DNA of 64,000 bases from JAYWGN01 sp043778255. GTDB lineage: Bacteria; Bacteroidota; Bacteroidia; Chitinophagales; Chitinophagaceae. The notes under the pieces are model-generated. The model was given only the letters and a program-made list of their open reading frames with translations. It ran no database searches and was not told the DNA's origin. Shown here in pieces: positions 43,733 to 54,045 of this stretch. The position numbers were made by a program, and so were the translations under genes. Every line of letters starts with the position of its first letter. Position 1 is the first letter of the stretch. Where the stretch lies: assembly GCA_043778255.1 (NCBI GenBank), contig JAYWGN010000047.1, forward strand, positions 22,230-86,229, read 5' to 3'.

Positions 43733-43923
43733 AAGGTATAATTTTAGTGTAAATTACTCAAATGTTTTAATACAATTACCGTTTGTTTATCAACTTTGTA
43801 TTAACAAATACTTTTTTGTGCATTATACTATTATAATACTAACAACGGTAGGTTACAACACTAGTATAGTTAATACTGTAACTAATTGTTTGTATGCCTT
43901 AGTAATAAACTAGTACAAAATAG

Positions 43924-45051
43924 TTACTGTTGAAACACGGCAAATTTGCCCGATTTACCTTTTTCAAAACTACCAAATTGGTCATTTATTTGCAGGGCTT
44001 TAGCACCATTACTAGTAGCCCATTGTAGCATGGTAGCTAAGGGTATGTTGGGAAAATGCTTTCGCAAAGTTTTTATTTCGGCACTAATATTGAGTTGGGT
44101 ATTGCTTGCCAAACTATCGGTACCTAAGCATATAGTAACCCCTAGTTGGTGCAGCAAACCTACATTGGGTAAGCCATTGCCAATATAAAGGTTAGCATTG
44201 GGGCAAAGTACGTAAGCAATATTTTTCATTGTTAACTTTAGGTCTGCTATTTCTTTTTCATTTGTTATTACATTATGCACTAGTAATTGTGATTGGGCGT
44301 AGGGGTTAATGTATGGTGTAGGGTTGGTTGGTTTACTATCGTTAGCAATACAATTGGCTAAGGAAATGCCTAAGGTGTTATAAAGGCGCAACATGTCGCC
44401 AGTCTTATGCTCTACAAATTCCCTCTCAGCTTGGCTTTCGTTGTAATGTATAGTGGATACTGCATTATGTTGGGCATTAATTAAATGAAACAAATTATTG
44501 CTTACGCTATAGGGTGCATGTGGTACTATGGTTGCCGTTAAGTTATGTTGTACAAATGTATGTACTAGCTGCAAACCCTCATTATATTTTTGTTGTGCTA
44601 CAGCCGGAACAAAACCACTTAACTCTACAAAGTTGGTATAGTTAATATTATTTTTTGTTTTTTGTAATATGCTATTGGCTGTATTACAAATATCGCCTAC
44701 CGCTACTATACCACACTGCACCATTGCAAGTTCGGCATTAGTAATGGCTTGTTGTATTTCTTCGAGTGGTGTACTACGCCCTTTTAATACAGCTAGTATA
44801 AAGTCAACCATTCCTGTTTGTTGGGGTATTTTTTTGTGTATATAGCTTAACTCCAAATGGCAATGGGCATTAATAAACCCTGGGCTTATAATACCATCAA
44901 TATGTATAACATTATCACCTGCATTATCTATGGTAGTAATTTCTTCAACTACTTTGCCGTGGCTAGTTTGCTTAATTATTAGTACGGCATTACTGCCTAA
45001 AAATTTATAGCCATCAAATATTTGGGTAGCGGATAATTTGGTATAGCTCAC
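43924..45051 (-). CDS. Amidohydrolase-family deaminase (aminofutalosine-deaminase-like)
   Basis: A 375-residue metal-dependent hydrolase starting at GTG, because no in-frame ATG precedes the conserved region. Visible metal and substrate residues: GFINAHCHLELSYIH (His-x-His), HAPYSVS (His), TIHYNESQAEREF (His/Glu) and CLGTDSLASNTQL (Asp). 'GTDSLASN' resembles guanine/aminofutalosine deaminases; the MqnX route to menaquinone would fit a quinone-using anaerobe or microaerophile, but ubiE serves both menaquinone routes, so this remains a suggestion. The gene stands alone between non-coding stretches. Confidence 0.75.
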   Translation of the reverse strand: MSYTKLSATQIFDGYKFLGSNAVLIIKQTSHGKVVEEITTIDNAGDNVIHIDGIISPGFINAHCHLELSYIHKKIPQQTGMVDFILAVLKGRSTPLEEIQQAITNAELAMVQCGIVAVGDICNTANSILQKTKNNINYTNFVELSGFVPAVAQQKYNEGLQLVHTFVQHNLTATIVPHAPYSVSNNLFHLINAQHNAVSTIHYNESQAEREFVEHKTGDMLRLYNTLGISLANCIANDSKPTNPTPYINPYAQSQLLVHNVITNEKEIADLKLTMKNIAYVLCPNANLYIGNGLPNVGLLHQLGVTICLGTDSLASNTQLNISAEIKTLRKHFPNIPLATMLQWATSNGAKALQINDQFGSFEKGKSGKFAVFQQ

Positions 45052-45859
45052 TATTACAATTAAGGGATAAAAAAATTAATAAGAAATTAGAGACTCCATG
45101 TAAAGTTATTAATTATTAGGCACTGTTAGTACTATATATGTAGCTTAAAAAAACCTACTGCTAATACACAATAAAGTAACTGTAACCATAACTGATTAAT
45201 ATTTAGTAAAGTTAAAATTACTATTGCCTGTTGCTATTATGTGGAATGTAAAGTTATTAAGTTCAATAGGTTAAAAATATTCCTTTTCGGTGGGGTATTG
45301 TGGTGTATTGATTTATGAGGTAAACCGAAGACCTTAGTAGGGCATAAGTACTACATTTTATCAAAATAATAAAATTGTAACCCAATAAGTAGTGGGGCAA
45401 GTAGCAACAATGCAAGTAAATATAGAGTGAAAAAAAACTGGTGGTTGTATATACAATACCAAAAAACATGATTACAGTGTAGAGAATACCAAATATTATA
45501 ATGATAGGGTAGTGCTATTTGTAGCACAATTGGGTAGAAGCACTCACCAACTTAATATTGACCTACAAGTAGGCTACACAGGGCAATACACCCTCAACCC
45601 TGCAAAGGCTATTCTAATGTATTTTCCCATATACTATTAGCAAATTGGTTTGCAACATGTAACTATAACTGAATAATAAGGCTATAGTAGTTTTGTTTTT
45701 TTATGCCATTTATATTGGTATAAGCCATTATATTATTTTGTAAAATAACAAACCATTTACTTCATTTTTGTAACTCAAAATAAATGTTAAGTACAAAAAA
45801 ATTGTAATTATAAAAAAATATAGTATTTTACCATTTCATTAAAACAAATATCAACAAAT
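45052..45859. other. 808-nt gene-poor gap upstream of the peptide transporter
   Basis: No intact gene is convincing. It holds a decayed reading frame at 45392-45640 (separate entry), an AT-rich 7-bp-arm palindrome TTATTTT-GT-AAAATAA at 45733-45748, and the presumed promoter of the POT transporter. A minus-strand frame at 45263-45469 has no family resemblance. Confidence 0.5.
45392..45640 (+). pseudogene. Frameshifted gene fragment, possibly alpha-2-macroglobulin-like C-terminus
   Basis: From about 45392 one frame reads SSGASSNNASKYRVKKNW up to a stop at 45477-45479. The frame that continues from 45431 reads sensibly as DYSVENTKYYNDRVVLFVAQ, GRSTHQLNIDLQVGYTGQYT and NPAKAILMYFPIYY to a stop at 45638-45640. 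The second part has protein-like composition, good amphipathic strands and no start codon. Its 'D-x-R-V-V-L-F ... Y-T-x-x-P-A-x-A-x-x-M-Y-x-P' pattern recalls the extreme C-terminus of bacterial alpha-2-macroglobulin-like proteins. I read it as a decayed gene remnant. Confidence 0.35.
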
Positions 45860-47728
45860 ATGGAACAACAAAAAGCTATTAGCCACCCAAAAGGTTTATG
45901 GGTATTATTTGGAACCGAAATGTGGGAACGATTTAACTTTTATGGAATGAGAGCCATATTAACGTTGTTTATGGTTAATGCACTCCGTATGAAGGAGAGT
46001 CAGTCTTCATTAATATATGGTGGTTTTTTAGGTTTATGTTACTTAACTCCTATGCTTGGTGGCTTTATTTCCGATAGGTATTTAGGCAATCGTAAAAGTA
46101 TAATGTTTGGGGGTATATTAATGGCTATTGGTCAGTTTCTATTATTTTTTAGTGCTACGGTGTTTGATGGTAATTTAGATTTGGCCAATACTTTATTGTG
46201 GATTGCATTGGGAACTATAATTTTTGGCAATGGTTTTTTTAAGCCAAACATTAGCAGTATGGTGAGTAGCCTTTACCCCAAAACTGAAAAAAGTAAATTA
46301 GATACTGCCTTCACAATATTTTATATGGGTATTAACCTTGGTGCCTTATTTAGCCAATGGCTTGTACCCATAATTGCCGATGTAAAAGATGCAGCGGGCA
46401 ATAGAAATATTTTTGCTTTCAAATGGGGTTTTTTATTAGCAGGTATTGCAATGATATTGGGTACAGTTATATTTTATTTTCTTAAAAATAAATATGTTGT
46501 AACCCCCGAGGGCAAAGCCATTGGCGATGTGCCACAAAAAGGGGCAGTAGGCGATGTTGATGAAGATGGGGAATCTAACGTTACTAAATTTACACAAAAG
46601 GCCTTAATAGGTTCAGCAATTGCATTTGTTGGCTTGGGTTTATTATTTCATTTTGTATTTGGTCAAAATGTGATTTATGCTGTAATATATGCTAGTGGCT
46701 TATCGTTAGCAGGGCTAATTATATCGGATGCTACTTTGTCTAAAATTGAAAGAGATCGAATTTTAGTAATTTATATTATTGCATTTTTTATCATTTTCTT
46801 TTGGGCTGCATTTGAACAAGCAGGTTCGTCATTAACTTTTATTGCCGATAACCAAACCGATAGAAATTTTCTTGGTTGGAATATGCCCGCATCAATGGTG
46901 CAAATTTTTAATGGTTTATTTGTAGTTATGCTAGCTATACCATTTAGCATATTGTGGGATAAGTTGAGGGCCAAAGGCAAAGAACCTATATCGCCAATGA
47001 AACAAGCAATTGGCCTAGCTTTAATAGCATTAAGTTATTTTATAATTGCTTATAATGTAAAAGGCTTGGGCAATAGCGGCTTACTTGCTATTAAGTGGTT
47101 AGTGCTCTTGTATTTTATACAAACAATTGGCGAGTTGTGTTTATCACCTATTGGGTTATCACTAGTGGGTAAGTTAGCCCCAAAGCGATTTGCTTCATTA
47201 TTATATGGTGTTTTCTTTTTGTCAAATGCTGCTGGTTATGCATTGGCAGGTACTTTGGGCAGCATATTACCTCCAACTGGCGACAAATATATTGCAGCCG
47301 AAAAATCTAATATTGATTTGAAGGCAGCACTAGATAATACAGTAACACTTACTGGGCAAGATTTATTTACCCTAGCAAACTTAAACTTAGCTAACGTAGC
47401 AAAAGATGCCAAAGTGGGAGAAATTGATATTGATAAAGTGGTAAAAAATGTTGCTGATTTAAAAAATGAGAAAGAGAAAGCTGAAAAAGAAAAAAAAGAA
47501 TTTGTAAATAAATATACCAATACCGATACTACATTTACTGCTGAACAGTTTACAGTAATTAAAGAAAAACAACTAATAAAAGTAACTCCTTACCCTAGCT
47601 TTGCTGGTGTTACTATTAAAACATTATTTGATTTCTTTATGGTATTTGTGGTGCTTTGTGGGGTGGCATCTTTAGTATTAATATTACTGGTGCCAATGCT
47701 CCGAAAAATGATGCACGGTGTTAAGTAA
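45860..47728 (+). CDS. Proton-dependent oligopeptide (POT/PTR) transporter
   Basis: A 622-residue inner-membrane symporter of the major facilitator superfamily that imports di- and tripeptides with protons. The POT signature E-x-x-E-R-F is in LFGTEMWERFNFYGMRAILT; GGFLGLCYLTPMLGGFISDR and FFKPNISSMVSSLYP are the next family motifs, followed by about 14 membrane helices. The C-terminal loop before the last helix is unusually long, about 95 residues of charged coil (NEKEKAEKEKKEFVNK). It is monocistronic; a strong terminator follows. Confidence 0.93.
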   Translation: MEQQKAISHPKGLWVLFGTEMWERFNFYGMRAILTLFMVNALRMKESQSSLIYGGFLGLCYLTPMLGGFISDRYLGNRKSIMFGGILMAIGQFLLFFSATVFDGNLDLANTLLWIALGTIIFGNGFFKPNISSMVSSLYPKTEKSKLDTAFTIFYMGINLGALFSQWLVPIIADVKDAAGNRNIFAFKWGFLLAGIAMILGTVIFYFLKNKYVVTPEGKAIGDVPQKGAVGDVDEDGESNVTKFTQKALIGSAIAFVGLGLLFHFVFGQNVIYAVIYASGLSLAGLIISDATLSKIERDRILVIYIIAFFIIFFWAAFEQAGSSLTFIADNQTDRNFLGWNMPASMVQIFNGLFVVMLAIPFSILWDKLRAKGKEPISPMKQAIGLALIALSYFIIAYNVKGLGNSGLLAIKWLVLLYFIQTIGELCLSPIGLSLVGKLAPKRFASLLYGVFFLSNAAGYALAGTLGSILPPTGDKYIAAEKSNIDLKAALDNTVTLTGQDLFTLANLNLANVAKDAKVGEIDIDKVVKNVADLKNEKEKAEKEKKEFVNKYTNTDTTFTAEQFTVIKEKQLIKVTPYPSFAGVTIKTLFDFFMVFVVLCGVASLVLILLVPMLRKMMHGVK

Positions 47729-47751
47729 ACCTAAATAAATACTTATTGCTT

Positions 47752-47795
47752 ATAGGTAAACTAACTTTATAATTGGTTAGTTTACCTATTTTTAA
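47752..47795 (+). terminator. Rho-independent terminator after the POT transporter
   Basis: A 14-bp stem (ATAGGTAAACTAAC / GTTAGTTTACCTAT) with a 10-nt loop is followed by TTTTTAATTT, about 25 nt past the stop. Confidence 0.85.
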
Positions 47796-47816
47796 TTTAG
47801 CACAATTAATTACACT

Positions 47817-48344
47817 ATGACAGTTAAAACTTTATTTGCAATTATACTCAAACTTATAGGGCTTTGGATATTAGTTAATTGCTTTGCTAATTTGTTACAA
47901 GTTGTATTGGAGGCTTTTGCATTTGCAACAACTAGAGATAGTAATAATAATACTAATGTTGCTAATTTATCAATAGCAATAGTGCTATATTACTTTTCAC
48001 AATTTGCCATAATATATTTATTTTTAGTAAAAACAAATTGGCTTATTACTACACTAAGGCTTACCGAAAATTTTGAGAGTGATACTATTCATATAAGCCT
48101 CAATGCTATTACTATATTACAAATTGCACTTATTATAATGGGTAGTTGGTTATTTGTTACCTCCATCACCGAATTTTGTAACCAAGTATATAGTAACTAT
48201 CAGTACAAACCAATTGTAAATTCATTTGCCAATAATTTTATACTAATTACTAATTTTATAAAGGCAGTAGCAGCTGTTGTACTTATTACCAATAGCAAAT
48301 GGGTAGCTAACATTTTGCATAACAAAAATGACTTGTCTAGCTAA
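47817..48344 (+). CDS. Four-helix membrane protein, unknown
   Basis: A 175-residue protein with four predicted membrane helices (KTLFAIILKLIGLWILVNCF; NLSIAIVLYYFSQFAIIYLF; ITILQIALIIMGSWLFVTSI; NFIKAVAAVVLITNSKWVAN). I do not recognise a family. It follows the POT terminator by about 20 nt and converges with manC after 8 nt. Confidence 0.6.
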   Translation: MTVKTLFAIILKLIGLWILVNCFANLLQVVLEAFAFATTRDSNNNTNVANLSIAIVLYYFSQFAIIYLFLVKTNWLITTLRLTENFESDTIHISLNAITILQIALIIMGSWLFVTSITEFCNQVYSNYQYKPIVNSFANNFILITNFIKAVAAVVLITNSKWVANILHNKNDLSS

Positions 48345-48352
48345 AATTGACC

Positions 48353-49435
48353 TTACAAATACTGTTCGCCTTTGTTACGCTTTACTTCGGCTACATATTC
48401 TTTTATATGTTGTTCTTTATCTTTTTTACAAATTAGTAGTGCATCGGCAGTATCTATAATTATAAAATCTTCAACGCCTTGTAGTACCAACAGTTTATTT
48501 TTTGGTGCATGCACCATACAATTTTTGGCATCTATTACTATTACACTATTGCCTGTTACGGCATTGCCATAGTAATCTTTTTCTAAGTTATCGTAAGCAC
48601 TGTTCCAAGTACCGAGGTCACTCCAGCCAAACTCGGCAGGTATTACATATACATTATCGGCTTTTTCCATTATACCATTATCAATACTTATACTGGTACA
48701 TTGTGGGTATATTTTATTAATAGTTTCCTTTTCCCTATCGGTATTAAAATGCTCCATTTCGCTAATAAACAGTTCGTGTAACTCAGGCAAATGTTTTTCA
48801 AAAGCTGTAATTATATTTTTTATTTGCCATACAAATATGCCACCGTTCCATAAAAAATCACCACTTTCCAAAAAAGTTTTGGCTAGCTCTAATTCGGGTT
48901 TTTCGGTAAATGTTTTTACTTTATGTACATTATTACTAACGGGTTGTTGGTCGTATTGTATATAGCCATAGCCCGTATTGGGGTGGTTAGGTTTTATACC
49001 AATAGTTACTATACTTTTTATATGCTGTGCAAAGTCAAATGCTGCTAAGGCTACTTTTTTAAAGGTAGGTTGGTCAAGTATTATATGGTCGGCAGGTGCA
49101 CAAAGTAGGCAGGCATTGGTATTTATTTTTTGCAATTTGTACGATATGTAGGCAATACAAGGAGCCGTGTTTTTTCGGCTAGGTTCGCTTAGTATATTAG
49201 CTGTAGGTATATTGGGCAGTTGGGTTGCTACAAGGCTAGTATATTCATCACTGGTTACTACATATATATTTTGGGCAGGTATAAAGTCAGCAAACCTATC
49301 AAACGTCCACTGTATAAGGGTTTTGCCTGTACCTAATATATCCAAAAATTGTTTGGGTAAGTGTGTTCTACTTTCTGGCCAAAATCGGCTACCAATGCCA
49401 CCAGCCATTATGGCTATATAATAATTTTCGTTCAT
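48353..49435 (-). CDS. manC: Mannose-1-phosphate guanylyltransferase
   Basis: A 360-residue enzyme that makes GDP-mannose from GTP and mannose-1-phosphate for polysaccharide and glycoprotein glycans. Signature: AGGIGSRFWPESRTHLPKQF (nucleotide-binding and PK catalytic region), HIILDQPTFKK, YGYIQYDQQ, FTEKPELELAK and NGGIFVWQIKN. The second isomerase domain of the bifunctional enzymes is absent, so only the transferase is made here. A TAATTTTG box lies 26-33 nt upstream. Confidence 0.95.
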   Translation of the reverse strand: MNENYYIAIMAGGIGSRFWPESRTHLPKQFLDILGTGKTLIQWTFDRFADFIPAQNIYVVTSDEYTSLVATQLPNIPTANILSEPSRKNTAPCIAYISYKLQKINTNACLLCAPADHIILDQPTFKKVALAAFDFAQHIKSIVTIGIKPNHPNTGYGYIQYDQQPVSNNVHKVKTFTEKPELELAKTFLESGDFLWNGGIFVWQIKNIITAFEKHLPELHELFISEMEHFNTDREKETINKIYPQCTSISIDNGIMEKADNVYVIPAEFGWSDLGTWNSAYDNLEKDYYGNAVTGNSVIVIDAKNCMVHAPKNKLLVLQGVEDFIIIDTADALLICKKDKEQHIKEYVAEVKRNKGEQYL

Positions 49436-49460
49436 TTATTTGTTACTATGTTAATGTTTG

Positions 49461-49468
49461 CAAAATTA
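49461..49468 (-). promoter_or_regulatory. Candidate -7 box for manC
   Basis: The minus strand reads TAATTTTG, an exact TAnnTTTG match, 25 nt before the ATG. Confidence 0.4.
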
Positions 49469-49704
49469 ACTATAAATAATACACTTAAGGTAATAATTTA
49501 CTAGGGGCTATACCCTTACTTTTTTTATGTGCCTACGGCAAAATGTTATTGTACATCCGAACTAATATTTGCCTACCTAACTGTTAATTTATTATTAAGA
49601 AATTATTATGCTATTGCAAATATTGGTAACAATAACTTAAACGTATAAAAGCATTAAATAACTCAAATTTGTACTTGAAAAAATTAAATATTAAAAGTTA
49701 TTTT

Positions 49705-52700
49705 ATGAAAGTTAAATTTATAATTAAAGCTACTTTTTTAGTACTATTTTTTACCTGTTTTACATCAATTAGCTATGCTCAATTTACTAGTGGGCGGTTA
49801 GTTGTGTTGCAAGTAGGCGATGGTAGTGCTGCATTATCAAATGCTGCGGCACCAGTATTTTTAAAAGAGTTTACAACAACTGGAACAGCTGGTGTTTCAG
49901 TTACAATACCCATTACAGGTACTACTCGTTTAGTTGCTAGTGGTTCTTCCACATCAGACGGACAAATCACCCTTTCCGCCGATAAAAAATATATATCAAT
50001 TGCAGGTTATGATGCTGCTGTTGGTACAGCAAGTATTACTGGTACTGCTTCTGCAACAGTTAATAGAGTTGTTAACAATGTAGATGCAACTGCAGTAGTT
50101 ACTAGAGGAGTAAGCACTAGTACAGTTTATAGTGGCAATAATTTTCGTTCAACAGTGAAAAGTTCAAACGATGATTATTGGGGTGCAGGTGGAAATAGTG
50201 GTACTTACTATTTTGGAAATTCTACAACTGCTGCAACAATACAAAACTCAACTACTAATACTAGAGTTATAAATATATTTAATGGTAATCTTTATTTTTC
50301 TACAGGTTCTGGCACTATCGGTTTATATTCAATTACTGGGTTACAAACTTCAAGTAATTCAGCAACAAATCTTATTGCTACTGGTACTGGTACTTCGCCT
50401 TATGCTTTTGCTATAAATGCTGCAGGTAATGTTGCATATATAGCCGATGATAGGGCTAGTGGTACAGCAGGTGGCGTTCAAAAATGGATTTTTTCTGGGA
50501 GTCTTTGGTCTTTAGCTTATAATTTTAACCCAGCAACTGGCACTGGTACAAGGGGTTTAGCAGTTGACTTTTCAGGTGCTAATCCTATATTGTATGCTAC
50601 CACCACCGACAATAAATTAGTTAGCTTTACCGATGCGGGTGCCACATCACCTGCTACTGTATTAAGTACAGCACCTACCAACACAGTATTTCGTAGTGTT
50701 ACATTTGCCCCAATTACTCCTGCCCCTACACCCACCGTTAACCTATCCGTTAGTACCAATACTAGTAGCGAAGCTGCTGCTACAGTTGTAACGGTTACTG
50801 CCACAGCATCGGCTGCAGTTACAGGCAACCAAACGGTTACACTTGCAGTAAGCGGTACCAATATTACAGCCGGCGATTATACCTTAAGCAACACTACCAT
50901 TACCATACCCAATGGTGGTACTACAGGTACAGTTACCTTTACCATAGTGGACGATGCAGTAGTAGAAAGCACCGAAACTGCCGTACTTACTATTAGTGCA
51001 CCTTCGGCGGGTATTAGCTTAGGCAGTACTACCACACAAAATATTACCATTACCGATAATGATGCTGCACCGCCACCTACTGTCAATTTATCAGTAAGTA
51101 CCAATGCAGGTTCGGAGGAAAATAAAAATACCATAACCATTACCGCTACAGCAAGTGCAGCAGTAGTAGGCGACCAAACAGTTACCCTCAATATTGCAGG
51201 CAGTGGCATTACTGTACACGACTATTTTGGTGGTGCAACCACCATAGTAATACCAGAAACATTTACAACAGGCACTACCACCATAACCATACGTAACGAT
51301 GCCGAGTTAGAAGGTAACGAAACATTAGCACTAACAATAAGTAACCCCTCAGCTGGTATACAATTGGGAAGTACCGTTACACAAAATGTTGTAATTGCCG
51401 ACAATACTTGCCAACCCTTAATACGAAAAGCAACACAAGTAAGTACTAACGGTGCCGAAATATCAGCCTTTGATTCCGCATCAAAAAGATTGTATACAGT
51501 GGCTGGAACTGCCATTGAATATTATACAATGAGTAATGCAGGTGTGTTTAGTGCACCAACAAATGTTCCATTTGGGTTTACTTCAGTTGGTAATACCATA
51601 CTACCTAATTCGGTGGCTATTAAAAACGGAATAGTTGCCATAAGCTATGCCATAGTTGATGTAAATAATGCACAACAATTAGGCAAAGTAGCTTTTTACA
51701 CTGCAAGTACTGGTGCTTATATTAGTGATGTAACGGTGGGTTATTTGCCCGATATGGTACTATTTACACCCGATGGTACTAAGCTACTAACTGCTAACGA
51801 AGGTGAGCCAAACAGTTATGGGCAGGGCACTTCATTTGACCCCGAAGGGTCAGTATCAATTATAGATATTGCAAGTGGTGTAGCTAGTGCTACAGTACAA
51901 ACTGCTGGCTTTACTAGCTTCAATAGCCAAATTGCTGGCCTCCGTGCTGCAGGTGTACGTATATATGGGCCAGGTGCTACGGTGGCACAAGATTTAGAGC
52001 CTGAGTACATCACATTTTCTGCCAACGGCAGCAAAGCTATAGTTACCTTACAGGAAAATAATGCCATTGCCGAAGTGGATATTGCTACGGCTACGGTTAC
52101 CAACATTTATCCGTTAGGATACAAAAACCACAATACAGCAGGTAACGGATTTGATGCAAGTGACCAAGACGGACCAAGTATAAACATACAAAATTGGAAG
52201 GTACTTGGTATGTACCAACCCGATGCTATTAGTAGCTTTGTAGTAGGCGGTACACAATATTATATAACTGCTAATGAGGGTGATAGTAGAGCACTTACAG
52301 GCTTAAATGAAGAAGCAAGAGTAAGCACACTTACCTTAGATGCTACTGCATACCCAACAGCTAGTACTTTAAAACTGGCTGCTAATTTGGGTAGGTTACA
52401 ATTAACCAATGCTACTGGCGATACTGATGGTGATGGCGATATTGATCAATTATATGCACTAGGTGCAAGGTCGTTTAGTATTTGGAATAGTACGTTTACG
52501 CAAATATTTGATAGTGGCGACAAGCTAGAACAAGTAACCGCTACCGAAAACCCAAGAGGATTTAACGGCGACCCTAGTGCACCCAACACACCACTGTTTG
52601 ATACCCGTAGCGATAATAAAGGCCCCGAACCTGAAGGTGTAGTAACTGGTATAATTGATGGTGTATTGTATGCCTTTGTAGGCAGCGAAAGAACTGGCGA

Positions 52701-53943
52701 TATACTAGTGTACGATATTAGTAACCCTGCTGCACCAGTATTTAAACAATATATAGACCACCCCGATGATAGGCAAGTAGAAGGCTTATTACTAATACCT
52801 GCTATACAAAGCCCTACGGGCAAAGCATTAATTGTAGTAAGTGCCGAGCTTAGTAAAACTGTAACGGTATATGAATTTAGTTTGGTAAATAATACATTGG
52901 CTACCACTACCACAATAGTAAATGCAACACAAAGTACCACCACCACCTTTGGTAACTGTACTAGCTTAGTAGCAAAAGTAAACCAAATTACTACCGACCC
53001 TAATACTATTACTGGTACAGTAACCTCCACCGTATGGATAGAACCAACAGTACCTACTAGTGCAGGAAAGCCTTATGTACAAAGGCATTACGAAATTACC
53101 CCTGCCTCAAATGCGGCTACTGCTACAGGTATTGTAACACTTTATTTTACTCAAACTGAATTTGATAATTTTAATGCCGACCCAGCAAGTACATTAGATT
53201 TGCCAACTGGCCCAAGTGATGTAGTAGGTATTGATAACTTGCAAATAATTAAGTACAGTGGTACTAGTAATAATGGTACGGGTTTGCCAGTTACATACAC
53301 AAGTACACCTACACCTATAAACCCTGCTAATGCTGATATAGTGTGGAACAGTACATTTAACAGATGGGAAATAAGTTTTATTACTAATGGCTTTAGTGGC
53401 TTTTTTGTACAAACAGACCTCTCCATATTAGCCGTAAACTGGTTAACCGTTACAGGTAAGCTTAGTACTACAAACCAAGCCATACTTAACTGGAAAGTAC
53501 AGGAAAATAATGTAGTAAAATATAGCATTGAAAAAAGTACCAATGCAAATAACTATACCGAAATTGGTGGGGTAAATAGTGCAGGTAATGGTACTAATAA
53601 TTATAGTTATACTGACAATCAACCTATTACTGGCACTACGTATTATAGAATTAAACAAACCGACCATAATGGAAAAATTAGTTATAGTAGTATAGTTAAA
53701 CTTACTATCAGCAAAGGACTAATAGCAACGATTTATCCTAACCCTACATCGGTTACTACTACCTTACAAGTAAGCAATAACTATGTAAATACTAAAGCTT
53801 ATTTATTCAATAGTTTTGGTGTATTGCTTAATACTATTAACATTACTAACAATAGTACTACAATTAATGTAACAGCACTAAAGTCTGGTGTGTATTGGCT
53901 TAAATTAAATGATGGCACTACATTAAAATTTGAAAGGGAATAA
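49705..53943 (+). CDS. Choice-of-anchor I protein with Calx-beta domains and T9SS sorting domain
   Basis: I start at the ATG at 49705; a TTG 36 nt earlier is poorer. The 1412-residue product has signal peptide MKVKFIIKATFLVLFFTC. After a Thr/Ser/Gly-rich N-terminal region, two Calx-beta domains (VNLSVSTNTSSEAAATVVTV ... TITDND, nt about 50735-51405) are followed by the choice-of-anchor I domain (nt about 51410-52910: PDGTKLLTANEGEPNSYGQG, DASDQDGPSINIQNWKV, ITANEGDSRALTGLNEEARV), a seven-bladed phosphatase/esterase-like beta-propeller fold. The C-terminus is a T9SS sorting domain (IYPNPTSVTTTLQVSNN ... GVYWLKL). It is likely anchored at the cell surface. Confidence 0.9.
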   Translation: MKVKFIIKATFLVLFFTCFTSISYAQFTSGRLVVLQVGDGSAALSNAAAPVFLKEFTTTGTAGVSVTIPITGTTRLVASGSSTSDGQITLSADKKYISIAGYDAAVGTASITGTASATVNRVVNNVDATAVVTRGVSTSTVYSGNNFRSTVKSSNDDYWGAGGNSGTYYFGNSTTAATIQNSTTNTRVINIFNGNLYFSTGSGTIGLYSITGLQTSSNSATNLIATGTGTSPYAFAINAAGNVAYIADDRASGTAGGVQKWIFSGSLWSLAYNFNPATGTGTRGLAVDFSGANPILYATTTDNKLVSFTDAGATSPATVLSTAPTNTVFRSVTFAPITPAPTPTVNLSVSTNTSSEAAATVVTVTATASAAVTGNQTVTLAVSGTNITAGDYTLSNTTITIPNGGTTGTVTFTIVDDAVVESTETAVLTISAPSAGISLGSTTTQNITITDNDAAPPPTVNLSVSTNAGSEENKNTITITATASAAVVGDQTVTLNIAGSGITVHDYFGGATTIVIPETFTTGTTTITIRNDAELEGNETLALTISNPSAGIQLGSTVTQNVVIADNTCQPLIRKATQVSTNGAEISAFDSASKRLYTVAGTAIEYYTMSNAGVFSAPTNVPFGFTSVGNTILPNSVAIKNGIVAISYAIVDVNNAQQLGKVAFYTASTGAYISDVTVGYLPDMVLFTPDGTKLLTANEGEPNSYGQGTSFDPEGSVSIIDIASGVASATVQTAGFTSFNSQIAGLRAAGVRIYGPGATVAQDLEPEYITFSANGSKAIVTLQENNAIAEVDIATATVTNIYPLGYKNHNTAGNGFDASDQDGPSINIQNWKVLGMYQPDAISSFVVGGTQYYITANEGDSRALTGLNEEARVSTLTLDATAYPTASTLKLAANLGRLQLTNATGDTDGDGDIDQLYALGARSFSIWNSTFTQIFDSGDKLEQVTATENPRGFNGDPSAPNTPLFDTRSDNKGPEPEGVVTGIIDGVLYAFVGSERTGDILVYDISNPAAPVFKQYIDHPDDRQVEGLLLIPAIQSPTGKALIVVSAELSKTVTVYEFSLVNNTLATTTTIVNATQSTTTTFGNCTSLVAKVNQITTDPNTITGTVTSTVWIEPTVPTSAGKPYVQRHYEITPASNAATATGIVTLYFTQTEFDNFNADPASTLDLPTGPSDVVGIDNLQIIKYSGTSNNGTGLPVTYTSTPTPINPANADIVWNSTFNRWEISFITNGFSGFFVQTDLSILAVNWLTVTGKLSTTNQAILNWKVQENNVVKYSIEKSTNANNYTEIGGVNSAGNGTNNYSYTDNQPITGTTYYRIKQTDHNGKISYSSIVKLTISKGLIATIYPNPTSVTTTLQVSNNYVNTKAYLFNSFGVLLNTINITNNSTTINVTALKSGVYWLKLNDGTTLKFERE

Positions 53944-53958
53944 TAACTAATTGATGTT

Positions 53959-53991
53959 AAAAAAGGGTTACCGTAATGGTAGCCCTTTTTT
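53959..53991. terminator. Bidirectional terminator between convergent genes
   Basis: The stem AAAAAAGGGTTACC / GGTAGCCCTTTTTT with one G-T wobble and loop GTAAT has T runs on both strands, so it can end both the T9SS gene and the arsenosugar cluster. Confidence 0.85.
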
Positions 53992-54045
53992 ATTTATAAA
54001 ATAAATAGCCAAAAATATTTAATAGAATTATTAAGTAATTCTTAA

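Noticed and set aside
45263..45469. 68-codon minus-strand frame in the gap before the peptide transporter
   Set aside because: Aromatic-rich AT-driven composition, no homology recognised, and it overlaps the decayed plus-strand fragment.
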